Source: Cryobacterium sp. SO1
GTDB taxonomy: Bacteria; Actinomycetota; Actinomycetes; Actinomycetales; Microbacteriaceae
Length of the DNA: 64,000 nt
Assembly (NCBI RefSeq): GCF_004210215.2
Contig: NZ_CP067394.1
Coordinates: 744,001-808,000 of the forward strand
Reading direction: 5' to 3'
The position numbers and the translations under genes are program-made. Below, piece after piece: positions 52,227-60,829 of this stretch; positions within the stretch are counted from its first letter, which is position 1; each line of letters opens with the position of its first letter. The notes under the pieces were generated by a model that was not told the origin of the DNA, did no database searches, and saw only the letters and a program-made list of their open reading frames with translations.

Positions 52227-52463
52227 TCACTTACTTTGGTGGCCGGACCCCAAGTGTTGGACTGCGTCGCGAATTTCGTTCTCGTTGAATCCTTGTGCCT
52301 TCATGTTCAACCGAATGCGGTTTTCGATGTCTAGTTCTTTGCGCGCGGTGCGGGCGGCTCGTCTGATCTTCAGGAGCTGCCAGATGACGGCCCACACCAC
52401 TGCCACTCCCACCACGACCAGGAGGAGCGCGAACGCACTTGATAGAAGCTGAACTATGTCCAT
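52227..52463 (-). CDS. Small single-helix membrane protein
   Basis: A 78-residue protein: MDIVQLLSSAFALLLVVVGV, continuing VAVVWAVIWQLL as one membrane helix, then a charged helical tail LKIRRAARTARKELDIENRI and GFNENEIRDAVQHLGSG. The tail looks like a short coiled coil. Function unknown. Confidence 0.6.
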   Translation of the reverse strand: MDIVQLLSSAFALLLVVVGVAVVWAVIWQLLKIRRAARTARKELDIENRIRLNMKAQGFNENEIRDAVQHLGSGHQSK

Positions 52464-52550
52464 ATTCGAGTAACCCTACGCACAATCGCCCTCAGGGGCA
52501 GGATCGGCCGATCAAATTTTGCGTCCACATGGTCCGCTACTGCGGTGATG

Positions 52551-52577
52551 GTCTTCCAACACATGGGATACGAGACC
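52551..52577 (+). repeat. Array repeat, degenerate R half
   Basis: GTCTTCCAACACATGGGAT then ACGAGACC; only the first part of an R half is recognisable. Confidence 0.55.
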
Positions 52578-52668
52578 ATGCGCATCTAGTCTGTCCACTG
52601 TCAGCGTCCCGCGAGGCTTGCGAGGCGCCTTTCCTTGGGTAGGGGACGTGCGCGGCTACAGTGAGCAA

Positions 52669-53355
52669 ATGGGTGACAACGCGCGAATCCCCGCTCGCAG
52701 ACGATCGTGGGCTGTTATGGGGCTGCTTGCAGCTCTCATCACTGTGCCATTGCTGCAGGTCATCACGGCGATCTTGAACCACTCACCGTCAGTAGCGGGA
52801 TCTAGGTTGCCGGCGGTGTTGGGCGGCTTGGTCGGTGGAGTAGTGCTCTGCGTGATACTTCTGTGGGGGTTCTACCACCCGGGGCGACGACTGTTGAGCG
52901 AGCTCACCCGTTCAGGAGCTGTCCCCACGGCGATCTACTCCTCAGATTCTCTCAAGGAGGCGCTGCAAGACCTCAGTGGCGTGCGCCTGAAGTCGTATTT
53001 GTCGCGAGATGGCGCATTCCTTGCTTTCGTGGATACCGGCGAGAAGTTTGAGTTGTGGCGGTGGTACTGGAAACGTCCGCAATGTGTGGCGAGGATCCCG
53101 TGGTCGAGGATCGACTCATACGAACAGGACGAAGTACGTCACGCCGTCACCATCGACAGGGCGATAGTGGTCGGCTTCCAGAAGGAAGGGCAAAGAGTCA
53201 GCATCCCCTTGACCCCTTACAAGCGCGGTTGGCTCCGGCTCAGACCGGTAAGCGACAGAGAATTCTGGTCCCTACTACAGCACTTTGAGTCTCACTTGTC
53301 GGGAGACCGTTCCGGCGACGAATCGAGTTCACAATCGACAGTGTCTCGGAACTAG
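52669..53355 (+). CDS. Two-helix membrane protein, unknown function
   Basis: A 228-residue protein from the ATG after GTGAGCAA. Two helices (WAVMGLLAALITVPLLQVIT and LGGLVGGVVLCVILLWGFYH) are followed by a soluble domain with LKEALQDLSGVRLKSYLSRD, KFELWRWYWKRPQCVARIPW and VGFQKEGQRVSIPLTPYKRG, a PH-like strand pattern. The stop codon lies in an L-like stub of the array repeat. Family not recognised. Confidence 0.6.
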   Translation: MGDNARIPARRRSWAVMGLLAALITVPLLQVITAILNHSPSVAGSRLPAVLGGLVGGVVLCVILLWGFYHPGRRLLSELTRSGAVPTAIYSSDSLKEALQDLSGVRLKSYLSRDGAFLAFVDTGEKFELWRWYWKRPQCVARIPWSRIDSYEQDEVRHAVTIDRAIVVGFQKEGQRVSIPLTPYKRGWLRLRPVSDREFWSLLQHFESHLSGDRSGDESSSQSTVSRN

Positions 53356-53401
53356 TTTGTCTCGAATCCCATGGGTTTCGCGACGGACAGGTTTTGAGAC
53401 A
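53341..53401 (+). repeat. Array repeat, L stub plus R half
   Basis: GTGTCTCGGAAC at 53341-53352 resembles an L start; R: TGTCTCGAATCCCATGGG at 53358, TTTCGCGACGGACAGG, TTTTGAGACAGC. Confidence 0.85.
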
Positions 53402-53420
53402 GCGACCCAGAGTTCACGAC

Positions 53421-53636
53421 TCATTCTGATTCGTCGTAAGGTCCTGTTCTCAGCCACGCTGTAATGTCCAACGGCTGCGTGGGCGGCAATTCGATTGCGG
53501 CGGGGTCAATTGTGGCGATGCGGACCGGTCTGGAAATTTCGTTCAACATTTGGTGTCCAATTTTCGGCTGTAGGAGATTCGGATCGTGATCTGGGCGAGC
53601 AGCTGTGACGCTAACCGTCGTGGCGGTACGGAGCAT
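53421..53636 (-). pseudogene. Short hypothetical frame, likely a gene 3' fragment
   Basis: A 71-codon frame (RTATTVSVTAARPDHDPNLL, then DITAWLRTGPYDESE) that extends upstream without an ATG almost to the sigma factor stop. The composition is coding-like (GNTDLTIRPARM upstream). I read it as the 3' fragment of a gene or a very small protein; not recognised. Confidence 0.3.
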
Positions 53637-53680
53637 TCGGGCTGGCCGGATCGTCAGATCCGTGTTGCCCGGGACGGCAT

Positions 53681-54193
53681 CTAGCTCAAAGAGTCCTGGG
53701 GTTCAACGACGAGCGCTACGCGTAGCCGCTGCTTTGCTGCCGCGTACCGCGACCGCGCCGTGGAGGACGACACACCTGTGATTTGGGCCGCCTCCACGAG
53801 GCTGAATCCCTCCCAATGGACAAGTTCAGTCAACTCGCGAAGTCCTGCGGGCAGTTGTCTGACAGCTTCGCGAACGGCCAACGCGTCAAGGTCGTCTGTA
53901 TCCGCGGGCGGTTGCTCCAGTTCTTGACGGAGTCGATTACCAACGGCCTGACGCCGACGGGTTGACCGGTGAGTGTTTAGGAGCAGGTTCCGGGCGATTG
54001 CAAAAAGCCACATGCGGGCGCCGACGGCGTCGGTTGGTGCCTTGTTCGCCTTCTTCCACGCGACGATAAAGGTCTCGCTGAGGACATCGGCGGCATCCGC
54101 GCGCGGATCCGTTCGCCGTTCCAAGAATGCAAGGAGGTCAGAAGCATTCGCGCGGATGAGTGCCTCTAGGCGGATCTCCTGGTCCATCTTCAC
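53681..54193 (-). CDS. ECF-type sigma factor
   Basis: A 170-residue sigma factor; GTG start overlapping the upstream stop (GTGA), with an ATG two codons later. Region 2: ADAADVLSETFIVAWKKANK and ARMWLFAIARNLLLNTHRST; region 4: LPAGLRELTELVHWEGFSLV then TGVSSSTARSRYAAAKQRL. Similar to the sigma factor at 57440. Paired with an upstream membrane protein. Confidence 0.88.
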   Translation of the reverse strand: MKMDQEIRLEALIRANASDLLAFLERRTDPRADAADVLSETFIVAWKKANKAPTDAVGARMWLFAIARNLLLNTHRSTRRRQAVGNRLRQELEQPPADTDDLDALAVREAVRQLPAGLRELTELVHWEGFSLVEAAQITGVSSSTARSRYAAAKQRLRVALVVEPQDSLS

Positions 54194-54816
54194 CGGGTGG
54201 CCTCGTCACATTTTCCGCCGGCTCTTAGCGAGAACTGACCGCTATCGAGTCCTTCCGACTCAACGGAGGTTACGATCACGTCGTACGCGGCATCGATGAG
54301 CATGGACGATTCCGGATCGGACGCTGCCGGTTGAAGTGTTGCCTCTGGATGTACGGCATTGTATTCAGCAATCGATGCTGCCTTAGCCGCTTCTGCCTCA
54401 GGCGAATAGGCGTAACCGTTTCGGATGTTGTCGGGGATCTCCAACGTGTCAAAGTCAATCCCGAGGAGAACGTTCTTTGCGGCCAGGAAGGACGGGTCGT
54501 CGTCCGCCACCCCCTCCTCGGGAAGCACAACCACCCCTGCAACACAGGTGTCGCCGTTAGCGTTGGTGTGTTGGAGAGACTGGTCCGGTGTGAACCCTAA
54601 CCATTCGAGCAGCGGCTCAGACGCAAAAGCCGCGGTTGTCCCTCCGAGAAGTACAACGGATAGAACTGTTCCTCCGACCAGCCACCGCTTGTGACGCTGG
54701 CGCCCGGGGCGCGCTGCAGAGATCACCTCTTCGAGAGCAACGTTGAGCTGGTCACCTCGAGGGATAGTCGAAGGCGCTGAAGCGTTCAGCCGTTCGAAAA
54801 GCGTTTCGTCGTCCAT
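54190..54816 (-). CDS. Membrane partner of sigma factor (putative anti-sigma)
   Basis: A 208-residue protein: about 44 cytoplasmic residues (MDDETLFERLNASAPSTIPR), one helix (WLVGGTVLSVVLLGGTTAAF), and an outer domain with LLEWLGFTPDQSLQHTNANG, two Cys (NGDTCVAG and GGKCDEATR). Placed before and coupled to the sigma factor. Layout equals that of the pair at 56850-57982, supporting an anti-sigma role; no zinc motif. Confidence 0.65.
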   Translation of the reverse strand: MDDETLFERLNASAPSTIPRGDQLNVALEEVISAARPGRQRHKRWLVGGTVLSVVLLGGTTAAFASEPLLEWLGFTPDQSLQHTNANGDTCVAGVVVLPEEGVADDDPSFLAAKNVLLGIDFDTLEIPDNIRNGYAYSPEAEAAKAASIAEYNAVHPEATLQPAASDPESSMLIDAAYDVIVTSVESEGLDSGQFSLRAGGKCDEATR

Positions 54817-54942
54817 GTGCGGCTCCCATCAGTGACTCTCTTAATCTCTACATGTCCGCTGATACGTGAAACGTCCGACAGAAGCGCTGTCCTTACGGAT
54901 TCCTAAGCTGGAGGTATTTCATCTGCAGGGTTAGGACCCGAC

Positions 54943-54980
54943 CGTCTCAGAAGCCTACGGAAACGAGTCAGGTCAAGATG
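54943..54980 (+). repeat. Array repeat, degenerate L half
   Basis: GTCTCAGAAGCCTACGGAAA, CGAGTCAGGTCAAGATG. The stretch 54817-55249 contains this, the full repeat at 55061, and no gene. Confidence 0.55.
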
Positions 54981-55060
54981 ATGGCATTCCACCCGAGCTT
55001 CTTCGCCCCAGAACTCATGAATGGAGAAAACTTCCAATCCCTGCGCTCTCCACTCACATC

Positions 55061-55199
55061 TGTCTCGTATCCCTAAGGATGCGAGACAGCTCAGGATGTG
55101 AGACAAGTCAGGACAAGTCATCGATCCCTCGTCGCATCCACGGCGATACCCGATGTCTCGTATCCCATGGGTTATGAGGCGCTTACGTTACGAGACACA
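55061..55199 (+). repeat. Array repeat, complete L+R
   Basis: L: TGTCTCGTATCCCTAAGGAT, GCGAGACAGCTCAGGATGTG, AGACAAGTCAGG. R: TGTCTCGTATCCCATGGG, TTATGAGGCGCTTACG, TTACGAGACACATG. Confidence 0.92.
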
Positions 55200-55249
55200 T
55201 GCACAGCAGGCTGCGGTGTTCGACGCTCCCTCTCGGCGGAATCCTTCGA

Positions 55250-56675
55250 GGTCACGTCCCGCTGAGTGGTGGAATTTCTCAACACCGTGCGGGTCAGTGG
55301 TTCTAGTCTAGGCGGCGGCGAGTTCTGGGAGGATCACCGCCTCGTCGATGACCTCGATGGGATTGTTCATGGTGGCCAGCTCGAGCATCGAGGCCTCGGA
55401 GAAGTAGCGTCTTTCGCCGGCTTCCCACTCGTCGTGCTGCTCGATCAACACCGACCCCGCCAAGCGCAGCAGCGCGGCGGCGTTGGGGAACACGCCGACG
55501 ACGTCGGTGCGGCGTTTGATCTCCTTGTTCACCCGTTCCAACGGATTAGTGGACCAGATCTGGCGCCAGTGCCGCCGCGGGAACGCGGCGAAGGCGAGCA
55601 GGTCGGGTTGCGCGTCGACGAGCATCGCGGCGACCTTCGGGTGCGACCGACTGAGCATCGTGGTGACCTCGCGGAACTGCTTCTCGATGTGCTCACGGTC
55701 GGGTTGGGCGAAGATGGTGCGGATGATCGAGGCCACCATGTCCTGGGATCCTTTCGGGATCACGGCGAGGACGTTGCGCATGAAATGGACTCGGCATCTC
55801 TGCCACCCGGCGCCTTGGAACACGGTGCTGATGGCCTTCTTGAGCCCGGTGTGGGCGTCAGACATGACCAGCTTGACCCCGTCGAGACCGCGGGTCTTGA
55901 GCGACCGTAGAAACGACGTCCAGAAGCCCTCATTCTCGCTGTCACCCACGTCGAAGCCCAGTACTTCCCGGCGGCCGTCGGCGGCGACCCCGACCGCGAC
56001 GACGATGGCTTGGGACACGATCCGGTGGCCGACCCGGGCTTTGCAGTAGGTGGCATCGAGGAACACGTAGGGGAAGTCCTGGGCGGCCAAGGTGCGGTCG
56101 CGGAACTCGGCCACCTCCGCGTCCAGGCCCGCGCAAATCCGAGACACCTCGGACTTGGAGATCCCGGTGTCCGCGCCGAGGGCCTTGACCAGGTCGTCGA
56201 CTTTGCGGGTTGAGACGCCGTGGACGTAGGCCTCCATCACGACCGCGAACAACGCCTGGTCGACCCGTCGGCGCCGCTCGAGCAGGGCAGGGAAGAACGA
56301 CCCGGCACGGAGCTTCGGGATCTTCAGGTCGAGGTCGCCGGCGGTGGTCGTCAACGTCCTGGATCGGGTGCCGTTGCGGTGGGTGGTGCGGTCGCCGGAG
56401 CGCTCGAACGGGGCGGCGCCGATGAACGCGGTCGCTTCCGCATCGATCAGTTCCTGGTAGAGCTTTTCGGTCGCGGATCGGATGCGATCGGTGACATCGG
56501 TGAGTTTGAGTTCTCCCAGCAGGTCGAGCAGGGCAGACTGGTCTAGAGCCATCGTGGTTTGTGTCTTTCTGTGAGTAGCTTTGATCGGTTCTCACTGACC
56601 ATCCCACGGTGGCTCTTCACGTTGACGAAGCAACACTCAAGAGCGGGAAACCACACCACTCACGGGGACGTAACC
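55250..56675 (-). mobile_element. IS256-family element, copy C, 1426 bp
   Basis: Same ends as copy A and same orientation; 8-bp duplication TCCTTCGA at 55242-55249 and 56676-56683. Inserted in non-coding DNA 50 bases after an R half. Confidence 0.95.
55308..56552 (-). CDS. IS256-family transposase, copy C
   Basis: 414 residues, protein identical to copy B as far as I can see (TTMLSRSHPKVAAM). Intact Asp-Asp-Glu motifs. Confidence 0.95.
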   Translation of the reverse strand: MALDQSALLDLLGELKLTDVTDRIRSATEKLYQELIDAEATAFIGAAPFERSGDRTTHRNGTRSRTLTTTAGDLDLKIPKLRAGSFFPALLERRRRVDQALFAVVMEAYVHGVSTRKVDDLVKALGADTGISKSEVSRICAGLDAEVAEFRDRTLAAQDFPYVFLDATYCKARVGHRIVSQAIVVAVGVAADGRREVLGFDVGDSENEGFWTSFLRSLKTRGLDGVKLVMSDAHTGLKKAISTVFQGAGWQRCRVHFMRNVLAVIPKGSQDMVASIIRTIFAQPDREHIEKQFREVTTMLSRSHPKVAAMLVDAQPDLLAFAAFPRRHWRQIWSTNPLERVNKEIKRRTDVVGVFPNAAALLRLAGSVLIEQHDEWEAGERRYFSEASMLELATMNNPIEVIDEAVILPELAAA

Positions 56676-56849
56676 TCCTTCGATCACATGACGCATCGAC
56701 TGAACCCTGGATTTCCATCCACCCTAAAGTCCCCTCCTCGTCTCGAGATATTGCCGTGCAACGCGATCACTTTCTCTGTTGTCGTTAAGATTCGGGAGGG
56801 ACCGGACATGTACAAGTAGGGCGTAGTACTCATGCACGGTAGGGGACAG

Positions 56850-57443
56850 ATGGAACACGACGTAGACGAAGCACTGGATCGGGCGAACCCTTTTCCGAGC
56901 GATCCCGACTCTGATGTGAAGCAATTCACCCAGCGTCTCGCGGTATCGATCGCGGCCGTGGACCATCCGGCCCGGCAGCGTCGGCGGCGCCGAAATGTTG
57001 CCATCGGTTTTAGCTTGGGCGTCGTGCTCGTCGCAGGCACTGGGGCTTCGGCCATCCCGACAATCCTCGAATGGGCTCCCTGGGAGCCGGACATTATGAT
57101 CGAACGCGAATTCTCAGTTGCTAGTGGGGGCGGGAATGCGAAGTGCGTCGAGGTGATGCGGGTTGACCCGGATTATGAAACGGCTGACGAGAACGTTGAC
57201 CGGAACGTCGCTCAGGCGCGGGCGTTTCTCCAGGACAACGATTGGTCGTACATCTCAGTAGACCTCGATGACCTGTCAGCATATGACCGGAAAACCCAGG
57301 AGAGGCAGGGGCTGTCCGAAGGGACCATGCTGGCGATGATGGTTCATGACGAGGTCGTGGCCGAGTTCCAACGTCACAACCAGCTTGGTGTCGGGGTCAC
57401 TCTTTCGGGCTTTGGCCGTTGCGACGATGGCATCGCCCAGTGA
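56850..57443 (+). CDS. Membrane partner of sigma factor (putative anti-sigma)
   Basis: A 197-residue protein from the ATG behind AGGGGACAG (an ATG 18 bases earlier lacks a ribosome site). Cytoplasmic part MEHDVDEALDRANPFPSDPD, one helix (VAIGFSLGVVLVAGTGASAI) and an outer domain with ILEWAPWEPDIMIEREFSVA, GNAKCVEVMRV and GFGRCDDGIAQ, giving two Cys as in the protein at 54190. GTGA overlap with the sigma gene. Role as anti-sigma is inferred from position and topology. Confidence 0.65.
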   Translation: MEHDVDEALDRANPFPSDPDSDVKQFTQRLAVSIAAVDHPARQRRRRRNVAIGFSLGVVLVAGTGASAIPTILEWAPWEPDIMIEREFSVASGGGNAKCVEVMRVDPDYETADENVDRNVAQARAFLQDNDWSYISVDLDDLSAYDRKTQERQGLSEGTMLAMMVHDEVVAEFQRHNQLGVGVTLSGFGRCDDGIAQ

Positions 57444-57982
57444 GTCGCGCCGAGGACGCGCAGCGACTACAGCAGCTCCATGATCAGATTGGAGCGGATC
57501 TTCTTGGCTACTTCGCTCGGAGGGTGGAGCCACGGGAGGACGCTGCGGACTTACTGTCTGAAACTCTGATGGTCACCTGGCGGCGGTTGGACCGGGTGCC
57601 GGCCGACGACGAAGGCGCGCGGATGTGGATGTTCGCCACCGCCCGGCGAGTACTCGCGAACTGGAGCCGAGGCCAGCGCCGCAGAAATGCACTGAGTTAC
57701 GACCTGCGAGAGCATCTGGCCACGGTCGCACTGCCTGTGGCCAACGACCAGGCGCTCGACGTCAGGCAGGCAGTCTCGGCGCTTCCGCGCAACCAACGCG
57801 AACTGATCATGCTGGTGCACTGGGACGGCTTCACCATTCCCGCTGCAGCCCAGCTGCTGAAGACAACTGTGTCCACCGCACGCGGCCGGTACCAACGGGC
57901 AAAGATAACGCTGAAGGCAGCCCTCTCCAACACCGCCGCCCCCACATCAAAGACATCGACTGCGAAAGTGAAAACTTCATGA
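57440..57982 (+). CDS. ECF-type sigma factor
   Basis: A 180-residue sigma factor with GTG start. Region 2: DAADLLSETLMVTWRRLDRV and ARMWMFATARRVLANWSRGQ; region 4: LPRNQRELIMLVHWDGFTIP then LKTTVSTARGRYQRAKITLK. Closest in this window to the sigma factor at 53681. Middle gene of a four-gene operon with its membrane partner upstream and a lipoprotein downstream. Confidence 0.88.
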   Translation: MSRAEDAQRLQQLHDQIGADLLGYFARRVEPREDAADLLSETLMVTWRRLDRVPADDEGARMWMFATARRVLANWSRGQRRRNALSYDLREHLATVALPVANDQALDVRQAVSALPRNQRELIMLVHWDGFTIPAAAQLLKTTVSTARGRYQRAKITLKAALSNTAAPTSKTSTAKVKTS

Positions 57983-58416
57983 GCGACCCACGCCGGACCC
58001 TTCTCATCGCGATGGCTATTGTGTCGGCGGGCTGTTCTCTGACCGGATGCGCAGCCATGCCCTCGTCAACTGCACAGTCGCCCAGCACCCGGCAGTCCAC
58101 ACCAACCCCCACGGACTCCACGCCGGCTCCGGTGAACTGGCCAAAGGTCGACGAGTCAGGGGTAGGTCCTACGACAATCACGGTACAGAATCCCTCTCCG
58201 GATGCGGCGTATCTCATGGCGCAATTCCAATGGACGGAAGGAGAAGGAAGCGTGGAGCTTGTCGAAGATCCCACCATTTTCATGAGTGGTAGTGACGGTG
58301 GCAACGGCGGCTATCAGATGACCCTACCCACGGAATCTGAGGAATACACCTTCAAGATCGACGTCGGGCCGGACACTACTTTTTCCTTCTCCGGTACCTT
58401 CATCACGGGAGAATGA
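57979..58416 (+). CDS. Lipoprotein in sigma operon
   Basis: A 145-residue lipoprotein: signal MSDPRRTLLIAMAIVSAGCS with lipobox cysteine in LTGCAA, a Ser/Thr/Pro-rich linker, then an immunoglobulin-like or beta-sandwich domain (GPTTITVQNPSPDAAYLMAQ, TFKIDVGPDTTFSFSGTF). ATGA overlap with the sigma gene. Possibly controlled by the sigma factor or part of its signal path. Confidence 0.7.
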   Translation: MSDPRRTLLIAMAIVSAGCSLTGCAAMPSSTAQSPSTRQSTPTPTDSTPAPVNWPKVDESGVGPTTITVQNPSPDAAYLMAQFQWTEGEGSVELVEDPTIFMSGSDGGNGGYQMTLPTESEEYTFKIDVGPDTTFSFSGTFITGE

Positions 58417-58435
58417 CGAAAACACGGGAGAGGCG

Positions 58436-58939
58436 TTGTGCCGAGATTCTCCTCAACCAGGCCGACACGAACCCTACATTGTGAACAGACGCGGGGAGCT
58501 CGTCGTTTCGCACCTCACTGCGGCCGCGGTTGTTGTTGCGGTCCTGCCCTCAGTTTTGGCAGCAGGGCAGGCCTCGTCGCTTCTGGCGAATGCCATCCTG
58601 GGGGCCGATGAAACCGTCATAGTTCAGGAGGCGCTGATCTACGTAGTCTTTACGGTCGCGGTGGGAGCAGTCCTAGCTGGACTGACCTCCGTTCGGTTCA
58701 ACGAAAGCCGACGGCGGATTTGCGCCCGATGGGGAATGATGACTGCGATCAGCGGCCTGTCGATATTTCTAGTGCTCTTCGGATACCTCACGCTCAGTTT
58801 CCTCCAGGTTGAAGCAGCGGAGCCCCTGACTCAGAGGCAGCTCCTCGCGCAGTGCGGACGAAATTCGTTGCCGGCCATAACGTGCCTTACCTACATCGCT
58901 GCGCTGGCCTGGGGCCTTTCTCGCCCGCGAAAACGTTGA
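58436..58939 (+). CDS. Membrane protein, four helices
   Basis: A 167-residue protein; the TTG at 58436 follows GGGAGAGGCG, the GTG at 58481 is an alternative. Helices: AAAVVVAVLPSVLAAGQASS, ALIYVVFTVAVGAVLAGLTS, MMTAISGLSIFLVLFGYLTL and PAITCLTYIAALAWGLSRPR. Last gene of the sigma operon. No family recognised. Confidence 0.6.
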   Translation: MCRDSPQPGRHEPYIVNRRGELVVSHLTAAAVVVAVLPSVLAAGQASSLLANAILGADETVIVQEALIYVVFTVAVGAVLAGLTSVRFNESRRRICARWGMMTAISGLSIFLVLFGYLTLSFLQVEAAEPLTQRQLLAQCGRNSLPAITCLTYIAALAWGLSRPRKR

Positions 58940-59011
58940 GGCCGCGCCGAGGCTTGGTCTCCTGGCCGCCAGCGCCGCCGTCCTGCGCATGCTCGCTGAG
59001 AGTGCGTGAGC

Positions 59012-59139
59012 TGTCTCGTAACCCTACCGATGCGAGACAGGTTCAGATGCGAGACAAATGGCTTGCATCTCGTCACCGCACAGACGGTCTCCTTTGTCTC
59101 GTATCGCATGGGTTTTGCGACACTTCGGTTACGAGACAC
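59012..59139 (+). repeat. Array repeat, complete L+R
   Basis: L: TGTCTCGTAACCCTACCGAT, GCGAGACAGGTTCAGATGCG, AGACAAATGGCTTGC. R: TTTGTCTCGTATCGCATGGG, TTTTGCGACACTTCGG, TTACGAGACACTG. Spacer ACAGACGGTCTCC is shared with copies at 62263 and 63383. Confidence 0.94.
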
Positions 59140-59193
59140 TGGCAGGCCCCAAGTCAAGTCGGCCGACGCCAGTATCGCCCCCAAGCAGAAGGT

Positions 59194-59553
59194 CTACCGC
59201 GTTCCTGGACCCACAGTTTCCGCGGCTTCGATGATGAGGTCTCGGATCGAGTCGTCGAAGTCTTCGAGGTGGCGAAGGCTGTATCGATGCATGGTGACTT
59301 TCTTCGAGGTTGAGAAAGATGTCCTCGGCTTGGGATTGGTGACGGTGCGCTGTAGTTCGATACCGATCTCGAGGTAGTGGCTTTTGATGTATGCGGAGGT
59401 GAAAGACCGCTTGCGTGCATAGGTGACATCGGCCGAATGAATCCGTTCCTCGACATCGGGAACCCTCTGGCAGAAGTCACGAAAGGCCTGGATCTTGGCG
59501 AGATCGGCGTCGTCGAGTCCGTCGGTGAACTCTTCCCAGTGTGCAGTGGCCAT
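59194..59553 (-). CDS. Hypothetical protein (DUF5655-like)
   Basis: About 119 residues starting at the ATG at 59553 (MATAHWEEFTDGLDDADLAK). TACAAT lies about 7 bases upstream, so the message may be leaderless. Segments KRSFTSAYIKSHYLEIGIEL, KPRTSFSTSKKVTMHRYSLR and DFDDSIRDLIIEAAETVG resemble the DUF5655 group of small proteins with a nuclease-like fold. Family call is tentative; function unknown. Confidence 0.55.
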   Translation of the reverse strand: MATAHWEEFTDGLDDADLAKIQAFRDFCQRVPDVEERIHSADVTYARKRSFTSAYIKSHYLEIGIELQRTVTNPKPRTSFSTSKKVTMHRYSLRHLEDFDDSIRDLIIEAAETVGPGTR

Positions 59554-59594
59554 CCCTCGATTGTAGAAGGCACATCCAATGAATGCCATCGTGA

Positions 59595-59987
59595 TTATTC
59601 GGCTGCATCTCCGCGGTCAGGGTTGAGGGCCGCCACAAGCTTGTGCATGGCGGACGCGGCGGATTCTGACGCAGTTGGGCCGAGAGCGGCAAGGCTCGAC
59701 ATTAGAGCTGCCACCTCCGCAATATCGAACGAGAGATCCGCTCGACGGATCAGGCTGGGGAGGCGTGCGCCTCCGCGTCGACCAGCTCGCACGTCGATAG
59801 GAACACCCGAATGACGAAGTCGTTCAACATCACGCGCGATCGTGCGGTGGGAGACGCCGAACCAATCACCGAGCTCCCGAAACGAGACACGCTCGCCACG
59901 GCGGTGCAACATCTCGACGAGTTGCTGATGTCGCTCCACACGACGCAACACCAGATGGTTGTCGCGCGAGGCAGCTGAAGCAATCAC
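59595..59987 (-). CDS. HTH regulator, DeoR/WYL-type N-terminal domain only
   Basis: A 130-residue protein with an N-terminal winged helix (RHQQLVEMLHRRGERVSFRE, LGDWFGVSHRTIARDVERLR, GVPIDVRAGRRGGARLPSL), as in WYL-family regulators, but no WYL domain follows; the C-terminus is a short helical segment. Divergent from the SnoaL-like gene at 60056 and probably its regulator. Confidence 0.75.
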   Translation of the reverse strand: MIASAASRDNHLVLRRVERHQQLVEMLHRRGERVSFRELGDWFGVSHRTIARDVERLRHSGVPIDVRAGRRGGARLPSLIRRADLSFDIAEVAALMSSLAALGPTASESAASAMHKLVAALNPDRGDAAE

Positions 59988-60055
59988 ACTAGCGATACGA
60001 AACCTCTCTGAAAATACGACAACGGCTTGTCCTGGTTGATTGCTAGCCTAGCCTC

Positions 60056-60417
60056 ATGAACGCTGACACGGTTGCTCACGACTTCTTCGACACGTATGCA
60101 CGCGCCCTCGTCGCCCGCGACGCCAACGCAGTGAGCAGGCTGTACGCCACACCCGCCCTGATTCTATTTCCGGGGCAGTCCATCGCGGTTTCCGAACCCA
60201 GCCAAACCGCCGAGTTCTTCCTCCAAGCGTGGGAACAGTACGACGGAATCAAACACACCGCCACCGACATCAACGTGGTCGCTCAGACTCGACACAGTGT
60301 GTGTGGGGTGACGTCACTTGGCATCACGACAACGACACCACCGAACGGATGATGTACCAACTGGTCGATTCGAAATACGGGTGGAGAATTGCAGTTTTAA
60401 CCCCGTTGGACGAATAG
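60056..60417 (+). pseudogene. SnoaL-like protein with frameshift in a GT repeat
   Basis: Starts MNADTVAHDFFDTYARALVA and ATPALILFPGQSIAVSEPSQ, a SnoaL/NTF2-like fold. At CAGTGTGTGTGGGG (about 60295-60308) the frame is lost; in the +1-shifted frame it continues WGDVTWHHDNDTTERMMYQL then VDSKYGWRIAVLTPLDE to 60417. Two bases too many in the GT run explain the break. Could be a mutation or a slippage-based switch. Confidence 0.75.
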
Positions 60418-60625
60418 CTCCTTGAGCTTGAAGGTTCCCGTCACCAGTTGCGCGCTTGTCGCTGCAAGCACTGCCCGCGAGTGGGACAGCCATCGAGCAC
60501 ATTCCCGCTTACGCAGGGATTTTGTTGATTACTGTTCGGAGGATCGCCGGTTAGGTTGCCTGACATCAGGCCCTATGGCCAGGCGTCATACACATGAACT
60601 CGAGCACGGTACTTGGCTATCTCGG

Positions 60626-60754
60626 CGTCTCGAAACCCTACCGATACGAGACAGGTGAGGATGCGAGACAAATCAGCTAGCCGCTCGTCGTGTGACAGGT
60701 GATCCCTTACGTCTCATATCCCATGGGTTTTGAACCACATCGGTTTTGCGACAC
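60626..60754 (+). repeat. Array repeat, complete L+R
   Basis: L: CGTCTCGAAACCCTACCGAT, ACGAGACAGGTGAGGATGCG, AGACAAATCAGC. R: GTCTCATATCCCATGGG, TTTTGAACCACATCGG, TTTTGCGACACATT. The L half and spacer are almost identical to the copy at 39855. The stretch 60418-60829 has no gene. Confidence 0.94.
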
Positions 60755-60829
60755 ATTCATGAAGTCTGAGGTGCTCGGCCGGGTAATCCGGCTGGCTCAC
60801 GAGGGGTGATGTGCGAGTTGCTGACGCGG

